A stretch of 64,000 bases of DNA from Diphasiastrum complanatum (lineage: Eukaryota > Streptophyta > Lycopodiopsida > Lycopodiales > Lycopodiaceae): contig CM055104.1 of assembly GCA_029204225.1 (NCBI GenBank), forward strand, positions 56,386,264 through 56,450,263, given 5' to 3'. The stretch's first letter is position 1; the number at the start of each line of letters is the position of its first letter. Below the pieces are notes generated by a model, which worked only from the letters and a program-made list of their open reading frames with translations, was not told the origin of the DNA and searched no databases. Below are positions 31,982-44,159 of the stretch, in pieces. A program made the translations under genes and the position numbers.

Positions 31982-32663
31982 TGTTAAAAATTCACAATTC
32001 TAGCTTGACTAGTTTTGGTCATATGACTTGTAAATAGTTAGATGGTCATGATGTGGCTTGTCACACGTGCCAAATAGCATAGGATTCCATTCATAAGGAT
32101 GTTCTCAAGTAGACCTAAGTGTTAGAACCTTTGGAATGAGTCCAAATTATGCTTAGATACAAGGGAGAAAAAATAGGAGCTATTTTTGGTAGTTTTTGCA
32201 TTGTTGAGGGATCTCCAAGATTCCAACCCTAACTTGGTAAGGATGAAAGATCCACCAAAATCAGCATTAGGGATAGGTTTAGGGCTACTCATACCTGCCC
32301 AAAACCATGATGGATCATGTATATATAGGTGATGATATCTCACCAAAATTAATCAAGCAATTTCATGTTTTTTCTCTCATAATGGTGCAATTGCTCTCTA
32401 TGTTCATAATTGTTTGAGTACTTGTGATTACTAATGATTATAGGATTGAATGTAGGTCTGGTGTACAATACTCAGACTGTGGGAGGCCGTACTTTCACAC
32501 GTGTGAAGCCTTCTTCAAGGATTTGGGCCATTTAGTGAGGTTCAAGCATAGATTTTTTATGGATTTTGATGGTTCAACTTGTGCTAATCTTATGAAATCA
32601 TAATCCATTGTTTTCCTCATCATTTCAAGTGTTTTAGGATCCTTATTTGCTGTAATTTTTACA
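31982..32663 (+). mobile_element. C3 5' LTR
   Basis: Starts TGTTAAAAATTCACAAT and ends TAATTTTTACA. ATGTATATATAGGTGATG near 32,320 is a plausible TATA box. Confidence 0.96.
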
Positions 32664-32676
32664 TGGTATCAGAGCC
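32664..32676 (+). other. C3 primer binding site
   Basis: TGGTATCAGAGCC directly after the LTR (initiator tRNA-Met). Confidence 0.95.
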
Positions 32677-33474
32677 TAAAGGCTGAAATGAGCTAAATCC
32701 TTGGTTTTCATTCAATTTGATCACAATTTTTGATCTAAATCTTGTTTAGATTGGATCTTAGCATCTAGTATTGATTCTAGAACTCAAAGTGAGTCAAATA
32801 CATTGGAGATTGGTGTTGTGTGACTTCATTTGCAGGTGTTTAGATGTCTAAAACCAGAGGCAAAGTTGAATTCAATTCACATTACCAAGATAGCAAGTTT
32901 TGCTTGCTCCAAGCATTGATTTCTAAGCGAGTTTTGGAGGTGATTTCATAGAGAAGGCTTTCTAGCATTCAAGGATAGGGAAGATCAGAGTTTTGGGGAC
33001 TCTTCAAGGCTGTTCTAAGGTGTAGTAGGCACCTCCTAAAGTGATTTAGGTTCAGTCCAACCATTGCTTGACTTATGCACCAAATTAGATCAATTTTTCA
33101 TCGATTTTGATCATTTTTTGCTTGTGATTGGATAGTAGATTGTGTTGCATCCTCATTAAGTTCCATTTAGATCTTTTACAAGTGATTTTGGAAGTATATT
33201 AGGTTGCTGAAATTCACTCTTGATCAGATCATTTGGAAGCTTTAATGTTCTTTATAGAAAGAGGGGCAATTCTACTAGTATTGTCTACTTCAATCAAGCA
33301 AGTGCATTGTTTCTAGTATTCTATGATTTGATTTTGTTAGAGATCATTCTTAGATCTTTATAGGAAGTCTATTACTGATCTTTTCAGGTCCCTAAGAAGT
33401 GGGATAAGGTAGACCTTCAATCAAATAAATAGAAGTAACCTTCATTTGTGTCAAGTCCTTGCTTAGGAGACTAG
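32677..33474 (+). other. C3 untranslated leader
   Basis: About 800 bp without ORF, ending at the gag ATG. Confidence 0.75.
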
Positions 33475-34620
33475 ATGGCATCTATAAATGCATATCTTTT
33501 GGATACTAATGAAAGGCTCAACAAAACTAACTATTCCATATGGAAAGTTAGAATGGAATCCATCATTATCATGCAAGATCTGATGGAAATTGTAAATGGT
33601 AAGGAGGGTGAACCTATTCATTCTCAAGAAAAAGCCAAATACATCAAGAGGTGCAATGTTGCACTACATTGCATAAAAATGAATGTTGCAAATGAATTCT
33701 TAAGAGAGGTAGGAGATTGCACTTCAGCTCAAGATGCTTGGGAGACTTTGCAAAAGGTCTATGAATCCAAGAACCAAACTATAATGTTAGCTTTGAAGAA
33801 TCAAATCTATAGAATCTATCAAAAGAAAGGAGAGAGTGCACATACTTTTGTCCTAAGAGTAAAGGCATTGAACAAAGAGCTAGCCTTTATAGGTGATCCT
33901 ATCAAGGATGAAGAGCTTGTTCAACTCATATTGAATGAAATAAGCTTTGAATTTGACAATTTGGTTCAAGGATATGCAATTATGGATAAGCTACCCATAC
34001 TTGAAGAACTCCAAGGCACATTCATGGCCAAGGAATCAAGAAGGAGCCAAATGCAAGAGAGGATGGATAGGCTTTCCATCCAAGGTGGAGATGACCAAGC
34101 TCTTTTCACCAAAGGCAAAGGCAAGTCCAAAGGCAAAGGATCAACATTCAAGAAGTCTAAAAAGCTTGAGGATCAAGAAGGACTCTCAAAGGCATCTCCA
34201 TCAACCACCAAAGTCAAGAAGGACAAATCAAAGGTGAAGTGCTACTATTGTAGCAAGATGGGGCATTATGCCTCGGAATGCTTCAAGAGGAAGCAAGATC
34301 AAAGCCAAGCCAACATGAGCAAAGAGGAGGAGGAGGAGAGTTCACATGAGGACTCTCTCATGATGTCCATATTTTCTTCAACAAGCTTCAAAGGAGAAGA
34401 TCCTTGGTGGATTGACTCGGGTGCTAGTTCACACATGACTAGTAAAAGAGAGTTTTTCTCTTCTCTCTTATCTTATGATGGACCTATAAAGTCTATCTAT
34501 ACAGAAAATGATGAAGCTTGTAAGATTGAAGGAGTTGGTAGCATTCCCCTTTGCTTAGGATCTTCCAAAAAGATCAACATAGAAGGTGTTTTGTACATTC
34601 CTACAATAACAAAGAATTTA
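33475..34620 (+). pseudogene. C3 gag and aspartic protease
   Basis: ATG at 33,475 (MASINAYLLDTNERLNKTNY). Gag UBN2-type blocks: CNVALHCIKMNVANEFLREV, AWETLQKVYESKNQTIM, RVKALNKELAFIGDPIKDEE. The zinc knuckle CYYCSKMGHYASEC is canonical CCHC. Protease: DPWWIDSGASSHMTSKREFF with the DSG triplet, then VGSIPLCLGSSKKINI and GVLYIPTITKNL. Uninterrupted up to here. The same frame then runs into inserted DNA and ends at 34,837, giving about 70 foreign residues rich in LSD/VID repeats. Confidence 0.94.
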
Positions 34621-35340
34621 TCAACTTCCTCAATGTTTCCAACCTGTCCGACATCTTGCAGCTTGTCCACGATCTCCGACTTGTCCGAAGTCATTGACTT
34701 GTCCAAAGTCATCGACATCCTCGACGTCTCCAACCTGTCCGACATCTTGCAGCTTGTCCACGATCTCCGACTTGTTCGAAGTCATCGACTTGTCCGAAGT
34801 CATCAAATCCTTGACATCTCCAACCTGTCCGACGTCTAATCCATCATTGTTCCAGCAATTTAGTTTGTGTAAGGTGATTGCATGATTCGAATTGATTCAA
34901 TACTTGCAGAGTCGTTGTTTTGTAGTATATGACTAATAGCACTATTCGATTTTCTTGTTCTAATTATTGCATTTTGATACAATGCTTTTGCAAATCCAAA
35001 TCTCTATAATCAAGGTAATTTGAGCATGGCTAGGGAATTGACTTAGGCGATCTAGAACTTTGAAGCTGTGATTAGTAGGACAGACTTCGAAGACTTCAAA
35101 GTCAGTTTGATTACTAAATCGATAGACTTAGTTTAATGCACATTGGATTCCCTATTGCTGCACATTTTGTCACAACATGAATTGAAGGTTGATCCACTTG
35201 TCGAATCCTAGCACAAAGCACTCTCTTGAATGTCAACAAATGAACTCAAGAAAAAATCACAAAGATATGGAACCTCTCAAATCTCTTTCTTGCACCAAAC
35301 CTAGCAAATCAACACATAGAATGAAGAATTCTTGATGATA
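34621..35340 (+). mobile_element. Unclassified insertion in C3, with 90-bp minisatellite
   Basis: About 720 bp splits the codons between TKNL and LSVGQM of copia C3. Its left part holds tandem units starting at 34,638, 34,729 and 34,819 (91 and 90 bp), each opening TCCAACCTGTCCGAC and rich in GTCCGAAGTCA. The right part is AT-rich with no ORF. No clear terminal inverted repeats, poly-A or LTR ends were seen, so the class is unknown. TTA/CTA at the two edges could be a 3-bp target duplication. Confidence 0.65.
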
Positions 35341-37392
35341 GTCTACTAAGTGTTGGCCAAATGGTAGACAATGGTTTCAATGTTGACTTCGCTTCAAATG
35401 AATGTTTCATCAAGACGAAGGGTAAGATAGTGGCTAAGGGCACTAGACTTGGCAAACTTTATAAGTTGGATGCATTTGTGGATACTAATGTTGTCAGCCG
35501 AGAAGAGCAAGATATCTACCTTTACTTTATGGCACAAAAGACTTGGACATGTCAACTCAGGTTCTATGGAGGCTATGATCAAGGAGGAGTATGTTTTAGG
35601 CCTAGCAAGGTCTATTGGGAAGGAAGACAAGGTTTTTGAAGCTTGTGCCTTATCCAAGGCACATAAGAAGGTGTTTCCTAACTCCATCACAAAGTCATCT
35701 CATCCTCTTGAACTCATACACTCAGATGTGCACATTGCTAGCACCAAATCTAATGGAGGTTCATCCATGTTTTTAACCTTCATTGATGACTACTCAAGAT
35801 ATTGTTGGGTGTTCTTACTTTCCTTCAAGTCTCAAGTATTTGATACTTTTGTAAAGTTCAAGTTGTTTGTAGAAAAGCATCATAATCATAGCATCAAGAT
35901 CCTTAGAAGTGACAATGGTGGAGAATTCATCTCCAATGAGTTCAAGGCCTTTTGTGAGGAGGAAGGTATCAAGAAAGAGACTTCTTGTCCTTACACTCCT
36001 CAACAAAATGGAGTTGCTGAAAGAAGGAATAGAACATTATGTGAATGTTCTAAGGCTTTAAGATTAGATGCTTGTTTGCCCAAATCCTTTTGGGGTGAGT
36101 CTCTTGTATGTGCAAACTACTTGATGAATAGGGTGTCTTGCAAAGCAATTGAAGGCAAAACTCCTTATGAGATGTTGTATGGAAAGAAATCCAATCTTAA
36201 TCACTTGAAAGTTTCTGGGTGTATATGTTATGTGCATGTGCCATTGGAAACAAGAACCAAAGAGGATCCATCTTCCACAAGAGGGATCATGCTTGGATAT
36301 GCAAGCTCAAGCAAGGGCTACAAAGTCTATCTCCCATCCTTGAACAAATTTGTTGTTTCATGGGATGTCATCTTTGATGAACATCATATGCATATGCTTC
36401 AAGAAGGCTCAAGTGCTCCAACAATCAAGAAGAAGATGGCCGAGGAGCAAGATCTTGGTTTTGAGGAGGAGCTCATGGAGGAGCAAGCACCAAACCCACC
36501 TATCACACCAAGGAGATCTTCAAGGGCAAAAGTGGAGCCATTAAGGCTCACATATCAAGGCAAAGGACAACAAGTTGAGGGTATCTCATCCACTTCTTAT
36601 GCTTTATCTAGTTTTGAAGAACCATCTAATATTGAAGATGCATTGAACTCCAAAGAATGGTATAAAGCTATGTTGGATGAGTATGATGCCTTGATTGAGA
36701 ATGAAACTTGGTTGCTTGTTGAGAGGCCTCAAAGGAATGTAATAGGATGCAAGTGGGTCTTCAAGCTTAAATTGAATGCAAATGGGAGTGTTAACAAACA
36801 TAAAGCAAGATTAGTTGCAAAAGGTTATGCTCAAGAGAGAGGGATAGACTATGAAGAAACTTTTGCACCCATGGCCAAGATGGTCACAATAAGGCTAATC
36901 ATTGCACTTACATCACATTTTGGATGGATTCTATGTCAAATGGATGTCTCTAATGCTTTCTTGAATGGTTTTTTGGAAGAGGATATCTATATGGAGCAGC
37001 CACAAGGGTTCATCAAGCATGGAATGGAGAACAAAGTATGCCATTTCCAAAGAAGCATTTATGGCTTGAAGCAAGCCTCGAGATCTTGGAATTCAAGACT
37101 ACATTGCTATCTTATTTCACTTATTTTTGTTCAAAGTAAATATGATCCCACTCTTTACATTAAGTTTGATGATGTTGGTATTGTACTTTTACTCATTTAT
37201 GTAGATGACATCATCATTAGTGGAAATAGTGTTGATGGTATTGAAAAAATCAAGATAGATCTATCCTTAGAGTTCAAGATGGTAGATCTTGGGTGTCTTC
37301 ACTTCATCTTAGGCATAGAAGTACTTAGAGGGTCTGATTTTATCTTTATAAGTCAAGTAAACTATGCTCAAAAGTCTTTTGAAGAAGTTTAA
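35341..37392 (+). pseudogene. C3 integrase and reverse transcriptase
   Basis: After LSVGQMVDNGFNVDFASN (from 35,343) a frame change near 35,530 leads into the 647-codon frame. Integrase: LWHKRLGHVN, FEACALSKAHKK, HSDVHIAST (Asp), FIDDYSRYCWVFLL, LRSDNGGEFIS (Asp), TPQQNGVAERRNRTL (Glu). RT: EWYKAMLDEYDALIENETW, CKWVFKLKLNANGSVNKHKA, RLVAKGYAQERGIDYEETFA, MDVSNAFLNGFLEEDIYMEQ, SIYGLKQASRSW, LIYVDDIIISGN (catalytic YVDD). The first HHCC Cys looks changed (VFEAC). It ends by frameshift at 37,390 after FISQVNYAQKS. Confidence 0.95.
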
Positions 37393-38162
37393 GATGGAAG
37401 TATGCAAAAGTGTTGACACACCAATGGAGCAAGATGTAAAAGTGCCAAATGAAGATGATGAAAGATCCTTCATAGACATCACTTTGTTTAGGCAGCTTAT
37501 AGGTTCCTTAATGTGGATCACTATAACTAAACCAGATCTTAGCTTTAGTGTATGTAGGTTGAGCCAATCCATGCAAAAGCCATTGAATATCCATTGGAAA
37601 AAGGCTAAGAGGATTCTAAGATACATCTCGGGTACATTGGATTTTGGAATTCTATATAGAGGAGATGTGATTAACCTTCATGCATTTAGTGATTCAGATT
37701 TTGCATGGGACAAGAGGGATAGGAAATCAACAAGTGCCTATTCAACTTTCATAGGAGAAGGTGTGGTTTCATGGCTTTCAAAAATGCAAGAAACTATATC
37801 TCTATCTTCAACCGAGGCAGTACAAAGCTTTGACAACCACTACAAAGGAGGTACTTTGGATCAAGAGATTATTGGTGGAGCTAAAGATCATGGATTCAGA
37901 GGAGGCACCAATCATCTACAATGATAATATATCAGCCCAACACCTTGCATCTAACCCAATCTTCCATGCAAGATCTAAGCACATTGAGATATGCCATCAC
38001 TTTGTGAGAGAAATGGTGCAAGCCAAGGAGATTGCTTTGGAGCATGTTCCAAGCAATGAATGTGTAGCTGATCTACTTACTAAACCACTTCAAAAGACAC
38101 CTTTTATGAAGTTCAGATCATCACTTGGAGTGATTAGTAAAGCAATGATTGAACCAAGCTAG
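37364..38162 (+). pseudogene. C3 RT end and RNase H
   Basis: Two overlapping frames. 37,364-37,924: SVDTPMEQDVKV, FRQLIGSLMWITITKPDLSF, ILRYISGTLDFGILYRGD, FSDSDFAWDKRDRKSTSAY, ETISLSSTEAVQS. 37,761-38,162 after a frameshift: KEVLWIKRLLVELKI, HLASNPIFHARSKHIEICHH, VADLLTKPLQKTPF, ending at TAG 38,160 just before the polypurine tract. Copia RNase H removes the RNA strand after reverse transcription. The usual SSTEAEY motif reads SSTEAVQ because of the frame break. Confidence 0.93.
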
Positions 38163-38164
38163 AT

Positions 38165-38176
38165 AATGAGGAGGAG
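38165..38176 (+). other. C3 polypurine tract
   Basis: AATGAGGAGGAG directly before the 3' LTR. Confidence 0.9.
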
Positions 38177-38858
38177 TGTTAAAAATTGACAATTCTAGCT
38201 TGACTAGTTTTGGTCATATGACTTGTAATTAGTTAGATGGTCATGATGTGGCTTGTCACACGTGCCAAATAGCATAGGATTCCATTCATAAGGATGTTCT
38301 CAAGTAGACCTAAGTGTTAGAACCTTTGGAATGAGTCCAAATTATGCTTAGATACAAGGGAGAAAAAATAGGAGCTATTTTTGGTAATTTTTGCATTGTT
38401 GAGGGATCTCCAAGATTCCAACCCTAACTTGGTAGGGATGAAAGATCCACCAAAATTAGCATTAGGGATAGGTTTAGGGCTACTCATACCTGCCCAAAAC
38501 CGTGATGGATCATGTATATATAGGTGATGATATCTCACCAAAATTAATCAAGCAATTTCATGTTTTTTCTCTCATAATGGTGCAATTGCTCTCTATGTTC
38601 ATAATTGTTTGAGTACTTGTGATTACTAATGATTATAGGATTGAATGTAGGTCTGGTGTACAATACTCAGACTGTGGGAGGCCGTACTTTCACACGTGTG
38701 AAGCCTTCTTCAAGGATTTGGGCCATTTAGTGAGGTTCAAGCACAGATTTTTTATGGATTTTGATGGTTCAACTTGTGCTAATCTTATGAAATCATAATC
38801 TATTGTTTTCCTCATCATTTCAAGTGTTTTAGGATCCTTATTTGCTGTAATTTTTACA
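38177..38858 (+). mobile_element. C3 3' LTR
   Basis: 682 bp, nearly identical to the 5' LTR; ends TTTTTACA followed by the target duplication AGATG. Confidence 0.96.
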
Positions 38859-38863
38859 AGATG

Positions 38864-39799
38864 ACTAACGGATTTACCTTCTGCAGTAAGAATTATAGTT
38901 TTACAGTCAGTAATAATTCACTGATTTTTTGTCTGAGGTCAAAAACAGTCAACATAAAATAGATTTCAGTCTCTGTTTTGGTTTACAGAATATGCTCTAT
39001 GCTTAACAAACATAATGGCAATTTACAAGCACAATAAATCCCATATTGCTAATCCATTGAAAAACATGGAGAAGCTATTGCTCAAAGTGGTTGAAAAACA
39101 CCATTAGAGTTATATATATTATATTTCCAAAACCACATACATTATCATGACAAAACCATTGAAAAAGATGGTCCTGATTTCGTAATTAGATCATGACAAT
39201 TGCATACATGAATGAATACAGTAAGTATGAATGCCAATGATTTCTTGTGAATGGGGTGCATCTTAAATATAAGTAAGGAAAGTATGAAATTTACTGATGT
39301 GTAATTGGAGATCATACTAAATATTTCAAAAAAAATTGAAAGATAATGGAAATGATTTCATACAATACACCAAATTGAACTCTAATTGTGATCTATCAAC
39401 TTCTAAAGCAACATCATACGTATTTTAATTAGATCATGATAAAATATTTGTATACAAAGTTTGCTTGATTGGAGAGAATATGAGGATTAGTAAATGGAAA
39501 ACATTTATATCATTGAAAAGAGTATTTGAGATGGATTACTTATGAGGTGAATGGGCTCAAACTTATGTTACCTTCGAGTATAATCTATGGCAATATCCAA
39601 ACTAGAAGCCCAATGACTGGCTTCATAATCATACCAAAACCCCGCTATAGTGTTATGAACAGTATCAAGCAACACACCAAACATACCGCAGATGAAGATG
39701 ATAGAAATCCAAAACCCCCATTTAATCTGGATTCTCAGAATGCCTTGATTTTCAAATTCAAGATAGCACAAAAATTGTTGTGTGCTTCCTGATTTAATC
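38864..39799. other. No supported gene
   Basis: AT-rich DNA with no recognised feature apart from continuing flank of C3. Confidence 0.45.
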
Positions 39800-40470
39800 C
39801 CTTTGTAAATATGTAGATGGCATGTACAGAGTTCTGCAAAATTTTAGGCTCACCTCCTTGTTGAGTTTCATGCTCCTGATGTAATGGTATTTGATCTCAA
39901 TGTGCTTGCTCCTAGAGTGAAACCTAGGATTAATAGATAATGCAATTACACTTTGATTCTCACATTGGATCATTGTTGGAGCAGATTATCTGAGACCAAT
40001 ATCAGACAATAAATTTCTCAACCAAATTGTCTCTTTGGTAGCTTGAGAGGCTGCAATGTACTCTGATTCTGTCGAAGACATTGCAATGGGGGTCTGCTTA
40101 CGACTATTCCAAGATATCGGACCATTGTTGAGCAGAAAGACCTATCCAGAAGTTGATTTTTTGGTGTCAATATCACCTATCCAATTTGCATCTATATATC
40201 CATGAAGAGTATGGATATCGGATGGATCTCCATCGCCATAGCAAATGTAGAGGTCCATTGTAGCTCGTACATATTTGATTACTCTGAAAAGAGCTTTCCA
40301 ATGGATCATGTCAGGATTGGTCATGTATTGGCTCAAGGAACTGATGGCTTATGCAAGATCTGGCCTGGTCGAGATCATTGCATACATCAGAGATCCGATA
40401 ATAGATTAGTATGGATACCCCTTCATTTTAGCCTTCTCCTCATTGGTCTAGCTTGTATAAATTTGCATGC
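39800..40470 (-). pseudogene. Copia RNase H fragment
   Basis: Minus strand: SLSQYMTNPDMIHWKALFRV, IKYVRATMDLYICYGDGD, LHGYIDANWIGDIDTKKSTS, then NGPISWNSRKQT, AMSSTESEYIAASQATKETI, IQCENQSVIALSINPRFHSR and SKHIEIKYHYIRSMKLNKEV. Several stops. No RT, LTR or primer site belongs to it. It directly follows the last exon of copy 3 of the unknown family. Confidence 0.88.
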
Positions 40471-40479
40471 TTTTTGAAA

Positions 40480-42285
40480 TTTTTTATAATCCATCAATTT
40501 TGTATAAGGACGAATTTGGATTCTTCTGTAAAACCATTGGAAAAGTTGCATTATATAGTTGTTTTTTGTGCTAGTCTCGTCATGTTGTGTACTTTTATGA
40601 AATGCCGCTCTTGCTTGCCAATCAGATTTTTCCATTGCTTGCGATGACCATATGCTAAGACTTCCACTATTTCTTGCAAAGAATGTCGAATGATGTCGTA
40701 ATATGTGCTGCATGTCATAAAAACATAATCTAAATCAGTACCAAAAGTATCTAATTTAATTGTACATATTTGTCTATCGTAGTGTAAAATTGAAATCTTA
40801 CCATATAATGTGTTATATGATCAACACCCCATGCACTCTGAACTGCATCCACGAATTCATTGGTTGTTTTCTATATCATTTGAATATCAGTATTTGAAAA
40901 TCAGTATTTGAACATCAGTATCATTTGAACACATCCTCTAATCTGGAAATAGCTTCCTTTGCAGAGGCCTCTGGCTCGAAATTCCATGCAAACAAGATGT
41001 GAAGATATATTATTTTTTCTATAATACGCACCTCCGCATGCAATGTACAGATATGAACATTTCGTAGAGGAATCGGTAGTACAAGTTTCCAAGTAGGATC
41101 TTCTCGATCTCTTGATATTCATGTACTCATTGTCATGTCTTTTGTTGTTTTCATGCAGTACAAACAAAGGTGTTTAGAGTTAGCGCCATGAAATACATTG
41201 AACATACATTTTAATGTTGAAAGTGCCAATTCCAGGAATATTGAGTGAAACTCCCTCCATGTAATTTTTTATGGTGGCAAGATATGATGTTCTATTAAAT
41301 ATCCATGAGAGAATGTTATGGTCTTCTTTCAGCACCTATAAGAGTACAAAAACGTGATTAGCCTCATAATATTAACACAGAGAAGATTTTAGATATGAAA
41401 TCCATATTCAAATGATTATCCCTATTTATTATGCAAAGGAACTGCTATACCTGAAATGCTGCCAACCACCAGATACCATTTCTAATTGAACACTGAAATG
41501 GAAGTCTTCTGAGTCTTTTGAATTTGAAAGTGCTTCATTCATGATTGTGAGACTGACTCTTTTCATTTTTTGTCCTTCTATAATTTCAGATTCATCTAAC
41601 TTGAAAACAACTATCAACTTGTTATTGACATTCTCATTTGTCATACTGTAAAAATTTATGATGAATGTTAATAACTGATTAATGTCAATAAATGAATTGT
41701 TGGAACTATTATATGCTAGACTTTCTCCTTTCGAGCAATACACTTCATTGATATGAAATGGATTACCAACTATTGTCTGCATACCATGGTTTAACATGTC
41801 TCTTTCTTTTTTAAGATGAAATGGTCGTGGGATTGAAAACATTTTAATATTTACCTATGCAAATGTCTCCTTTATCATCTTAAACATTGTTGCATATGCT
41901 TCCCTACTGATGCTAGAAAGTCACATGCCCCCTGAAGTATTGTAGTGTCTAACATTTTTCCAACTTCATCCATAATGCTATCAATAACTTAAGCCTTAAT
42001 CTTTTTCATTTTGTTATTATTTAACATTGATTTCATAGATTTAGAAGTCAAGATAGAGCCTAGTGAGTTTCCAATTGAAATCTAACTGACTCACCGAATG
42101 AAAATCTGGATGTTGCAATGAACATGGATCAATATAATACAATGTTCCTGATGACCATAAATCTACATGTTTTAGCTTTTCCTCCCTATATCGGACCATA
42201 TCAGAAGCTGACAATTTGGGTTGCTTTGAATTTTTCGTTCTGAGCGGAGCATATTCTGGTGACAAATCCACATGAAGATGATAAA
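40480..42285 (-). pseudogene. Unknown repeated family, copy 3 (fullest, multi-exon)
   Basis: Minus-strand order. (a) 42,285-42,080: FYHLHVDLSPEYAPL, LSASDMVRYREEK, YYIDPCSLQHPDFHSVSQ, matching the start of copy 2. (b) 42,065-41,870: ILTSKSMKSMLNNNK, DEVGKMLDTTILQGACDF, ISREAYATMFKMIKET, matching exon 2 of copy 2, with one stop and one frameshift. (c) 41,830-41,451: the block shared with copy 1, ending at a GGTATAG donor. (d) 41,335-41,216: VLKEDHNILSWIFNRTSYLA, SLNIPGIGTFN. (e) about 41,150-40,915: KRHDNEYMNIKRSRRSYLET, YLYIACGG. (f) 40,866-40,804: EFVDAVQSAWGVDHITHYM with a GTAAGA donor. (g) 40,712-40,480: HILRHHSTFFARNSGSLSIW, SSQAMEKSDWQARAAFHKST, NYIMQLFQWFYRR. The coiled coil of copy 2 is deleted. 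The H..H..F...SSQAMEK pattern of (g) recalls C-termini of some transposon proteins; function unknown. Confidence 0.6.
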
Positions 42286-42299
42286 ACTTTGTTATCAGT

Positions 42300-43280
42300 A
42301 CAGTAGTATAGTAACAAACAAAACAATGACAATAACAAAATTGGAGATGGCGCTAACGACTCTGCTGGAGATAGAGATGGCGTACGCTTTTTTCAAAAAT
42401 GTCACTCCTAATTCAAATTTTTGAGTGTTCCCAACTATTGAGAGGGAATATTTCAGCATTTTAAAAAATTATATTTTAACTGTGGTTAAACACCAGTGAA
42501 GTTTGATGTGACTAAACTAAGGTGCATTCATTTACATGAAAAGTAGTGCGAGCAGATGCATAAAGAAGTTAGAAAATAATCGAGTTTTCCACTTCCATCA
42601 ACATTGTCTTTGAGTGACGAGTTGTAGCATTGATCTTTGAGTGTTCTTGTGTGCTGTAAAATTTTGTCAACATGCAACAACGCGACACAATATATGGATT
42701 GAAATTCATTTAGCCTAGAATTCTTATGAGTGACATTGAATTAGAATGTGGTTTTGTAACCTAAATGAATCTATTTGGTGCTAGAAAGGGGTTAAAAAAA
42801 TATGAATGTCTAATGTGGTTGTAAAGCAAATCAAACCATGTCTTGAACAAATGGTATAGCTATTTTTAGAACTTGACAGATTTTTAGTTGTTGTGGACTT
42901 GTATGAATGCACAAAAGTAAATATTTCTAAATTTAATGTGGAATAGAAAAGACATCTATATTGAAACACTTTTTAATCATTTGTTAAATTGTTGTTGCAA
43001 TTAGCTTCATTATATAAAATAAGCATACTTTAAATCACAATATTTAATCAAGCCAAGGAGCATAGAGCTCCAAACGTCCCACTTGTGCAACACCCAACTT
43101 AACCATTGCAAACAGATTTCTATTAAAAAAATAAAAGCAAGGTGAATTAAACTTTACTGCATATATCAAAAAGCTAGGATCTAAAAATCAGGTTACACCA
43201 TGTCAGGTGTTTACGGTTGTGAAGCAATACCGAACTAATAACATAGCTTGTGCATTTTTTTTCTAGTAATCAGATTCTGC
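42300..43280. other. No supported gene
   Basis: Upstream flank of copy 3; AT-rich, no coding signal. Confidence 0.45.
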
Positions 43281-43290
43281 CACGTGTCAC

Positions 43291-43593
43291 ATGTTGGTTG
43301 ACAGCCTTATATTTTCCCTTGGTGGGAGCAGTCTTGGAGTCATAAAGCTACCACGCTTTGAGAGGGAGTTGAAGAAACAAAGTGTTCCTATTACCAAAGC
43401 TCTGCTAGCTCTCGACTCCCCACCTGACAAATATTTCGAAGATCTCGAAGACGAAGACCTCAAGGACGAAATGTTCGCGAACAACATGAGAAGGTCAAAT
43501 AACACGAAACGAAAATGTTTGAGACACCCAAAGGTCAAATACTTTCAACACCTCACGTTTGAAAGGACCGAGAGGATCAAAAGAGTACCGTAA
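43291..43593 (+). other. Open frame of 100 codons, unsupported
   Basis: The frame has a charged, acidic middle (FEDLEDEDLKDEMFANN) and a basic end. No known motif, no homologue in the window and no splice partners. It could be an exon remnant or chance. Confidence 0.2.
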
Positions 43594-44159
43594 AGTACAA
43601 CTACACATCACTCATGTCCTGTGGACATCTTGTGGTCTTAAGGCCAAAATACTACACAAACTATAGGCTCTAGGTTGTATTCAAGCTCAAAAAAATACTA
43701 GAGACTTGTAGTTGGTTTTTGTTGTGCGTTGTTGGGTGCCACATATCAATCTTTATAAGGCATGTTGAGAACATAGCCCTAAGGTCAAGAAATTTATGAT
43801 GTACAGTATCTTACTATGTGATTCTTGTGTTTTTTCTATCAACTCTAAAGTTCAAATTGACAGCTCTTTTTGAAGGTTTTCTATGCCTTTCAAATGAACA
43901 TGAGAAATTGCCCTTTGAATGAACATTCAAATTAATGGGCAGAGGTTGTTGGTGGGATGTCCCACGACTTGTTGAACTTTACCCATGACAATTGATTTAA
44001 CATTAACAAGAACATAACCAATCTTTGTTTTCTTTCTCTTGAGGACACCCCAACCAGGAAGACCAGAAATATTGACTACAAACTATTCGAAATCATTTAT
44101 GATTATCTAAAGAATTTACAATAGTATACATAGTTTTCTAAAGGCCACAGCCGATGATC

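Larger units (their letters stand above)
31982..38858 (+). mobile_element. Full-length copia element C3 (6,877 bp)
   Basis: Two 682-bp LTRs (31,982-32,663 and 38,177-38,858), a primer site after the first, a polypurine tract before the second, and a perfect 5-bp target duplication AGATG (31,977-31,981 and 38,859-38,863). Internal order gag, protease, integrase, RT, RNase H marks Ty1/copia. By direct comparison the LTRs differ at about eight of 682 positions (1.2 percent), so insertion is relatively recent compared with its neighbours. It is not autonomous: an insertion lies at 34,621-35,340 and frameshifts near 35,530, 37,380 and 37,850. Confidence 0.97.

Noticed and set aside
34623-34840. 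LSD/VID-repeat C-terminus of the C3 gag-protease frame as a new protein domain
   Set aside because: It is read-through into inserted minisatellite DNA that splits the copia coding sequence.
43291-43593. Host gene for an acidic protein
   Set aside because: Only one short frame, no splice context and no recognised domain; listed as unsupported.
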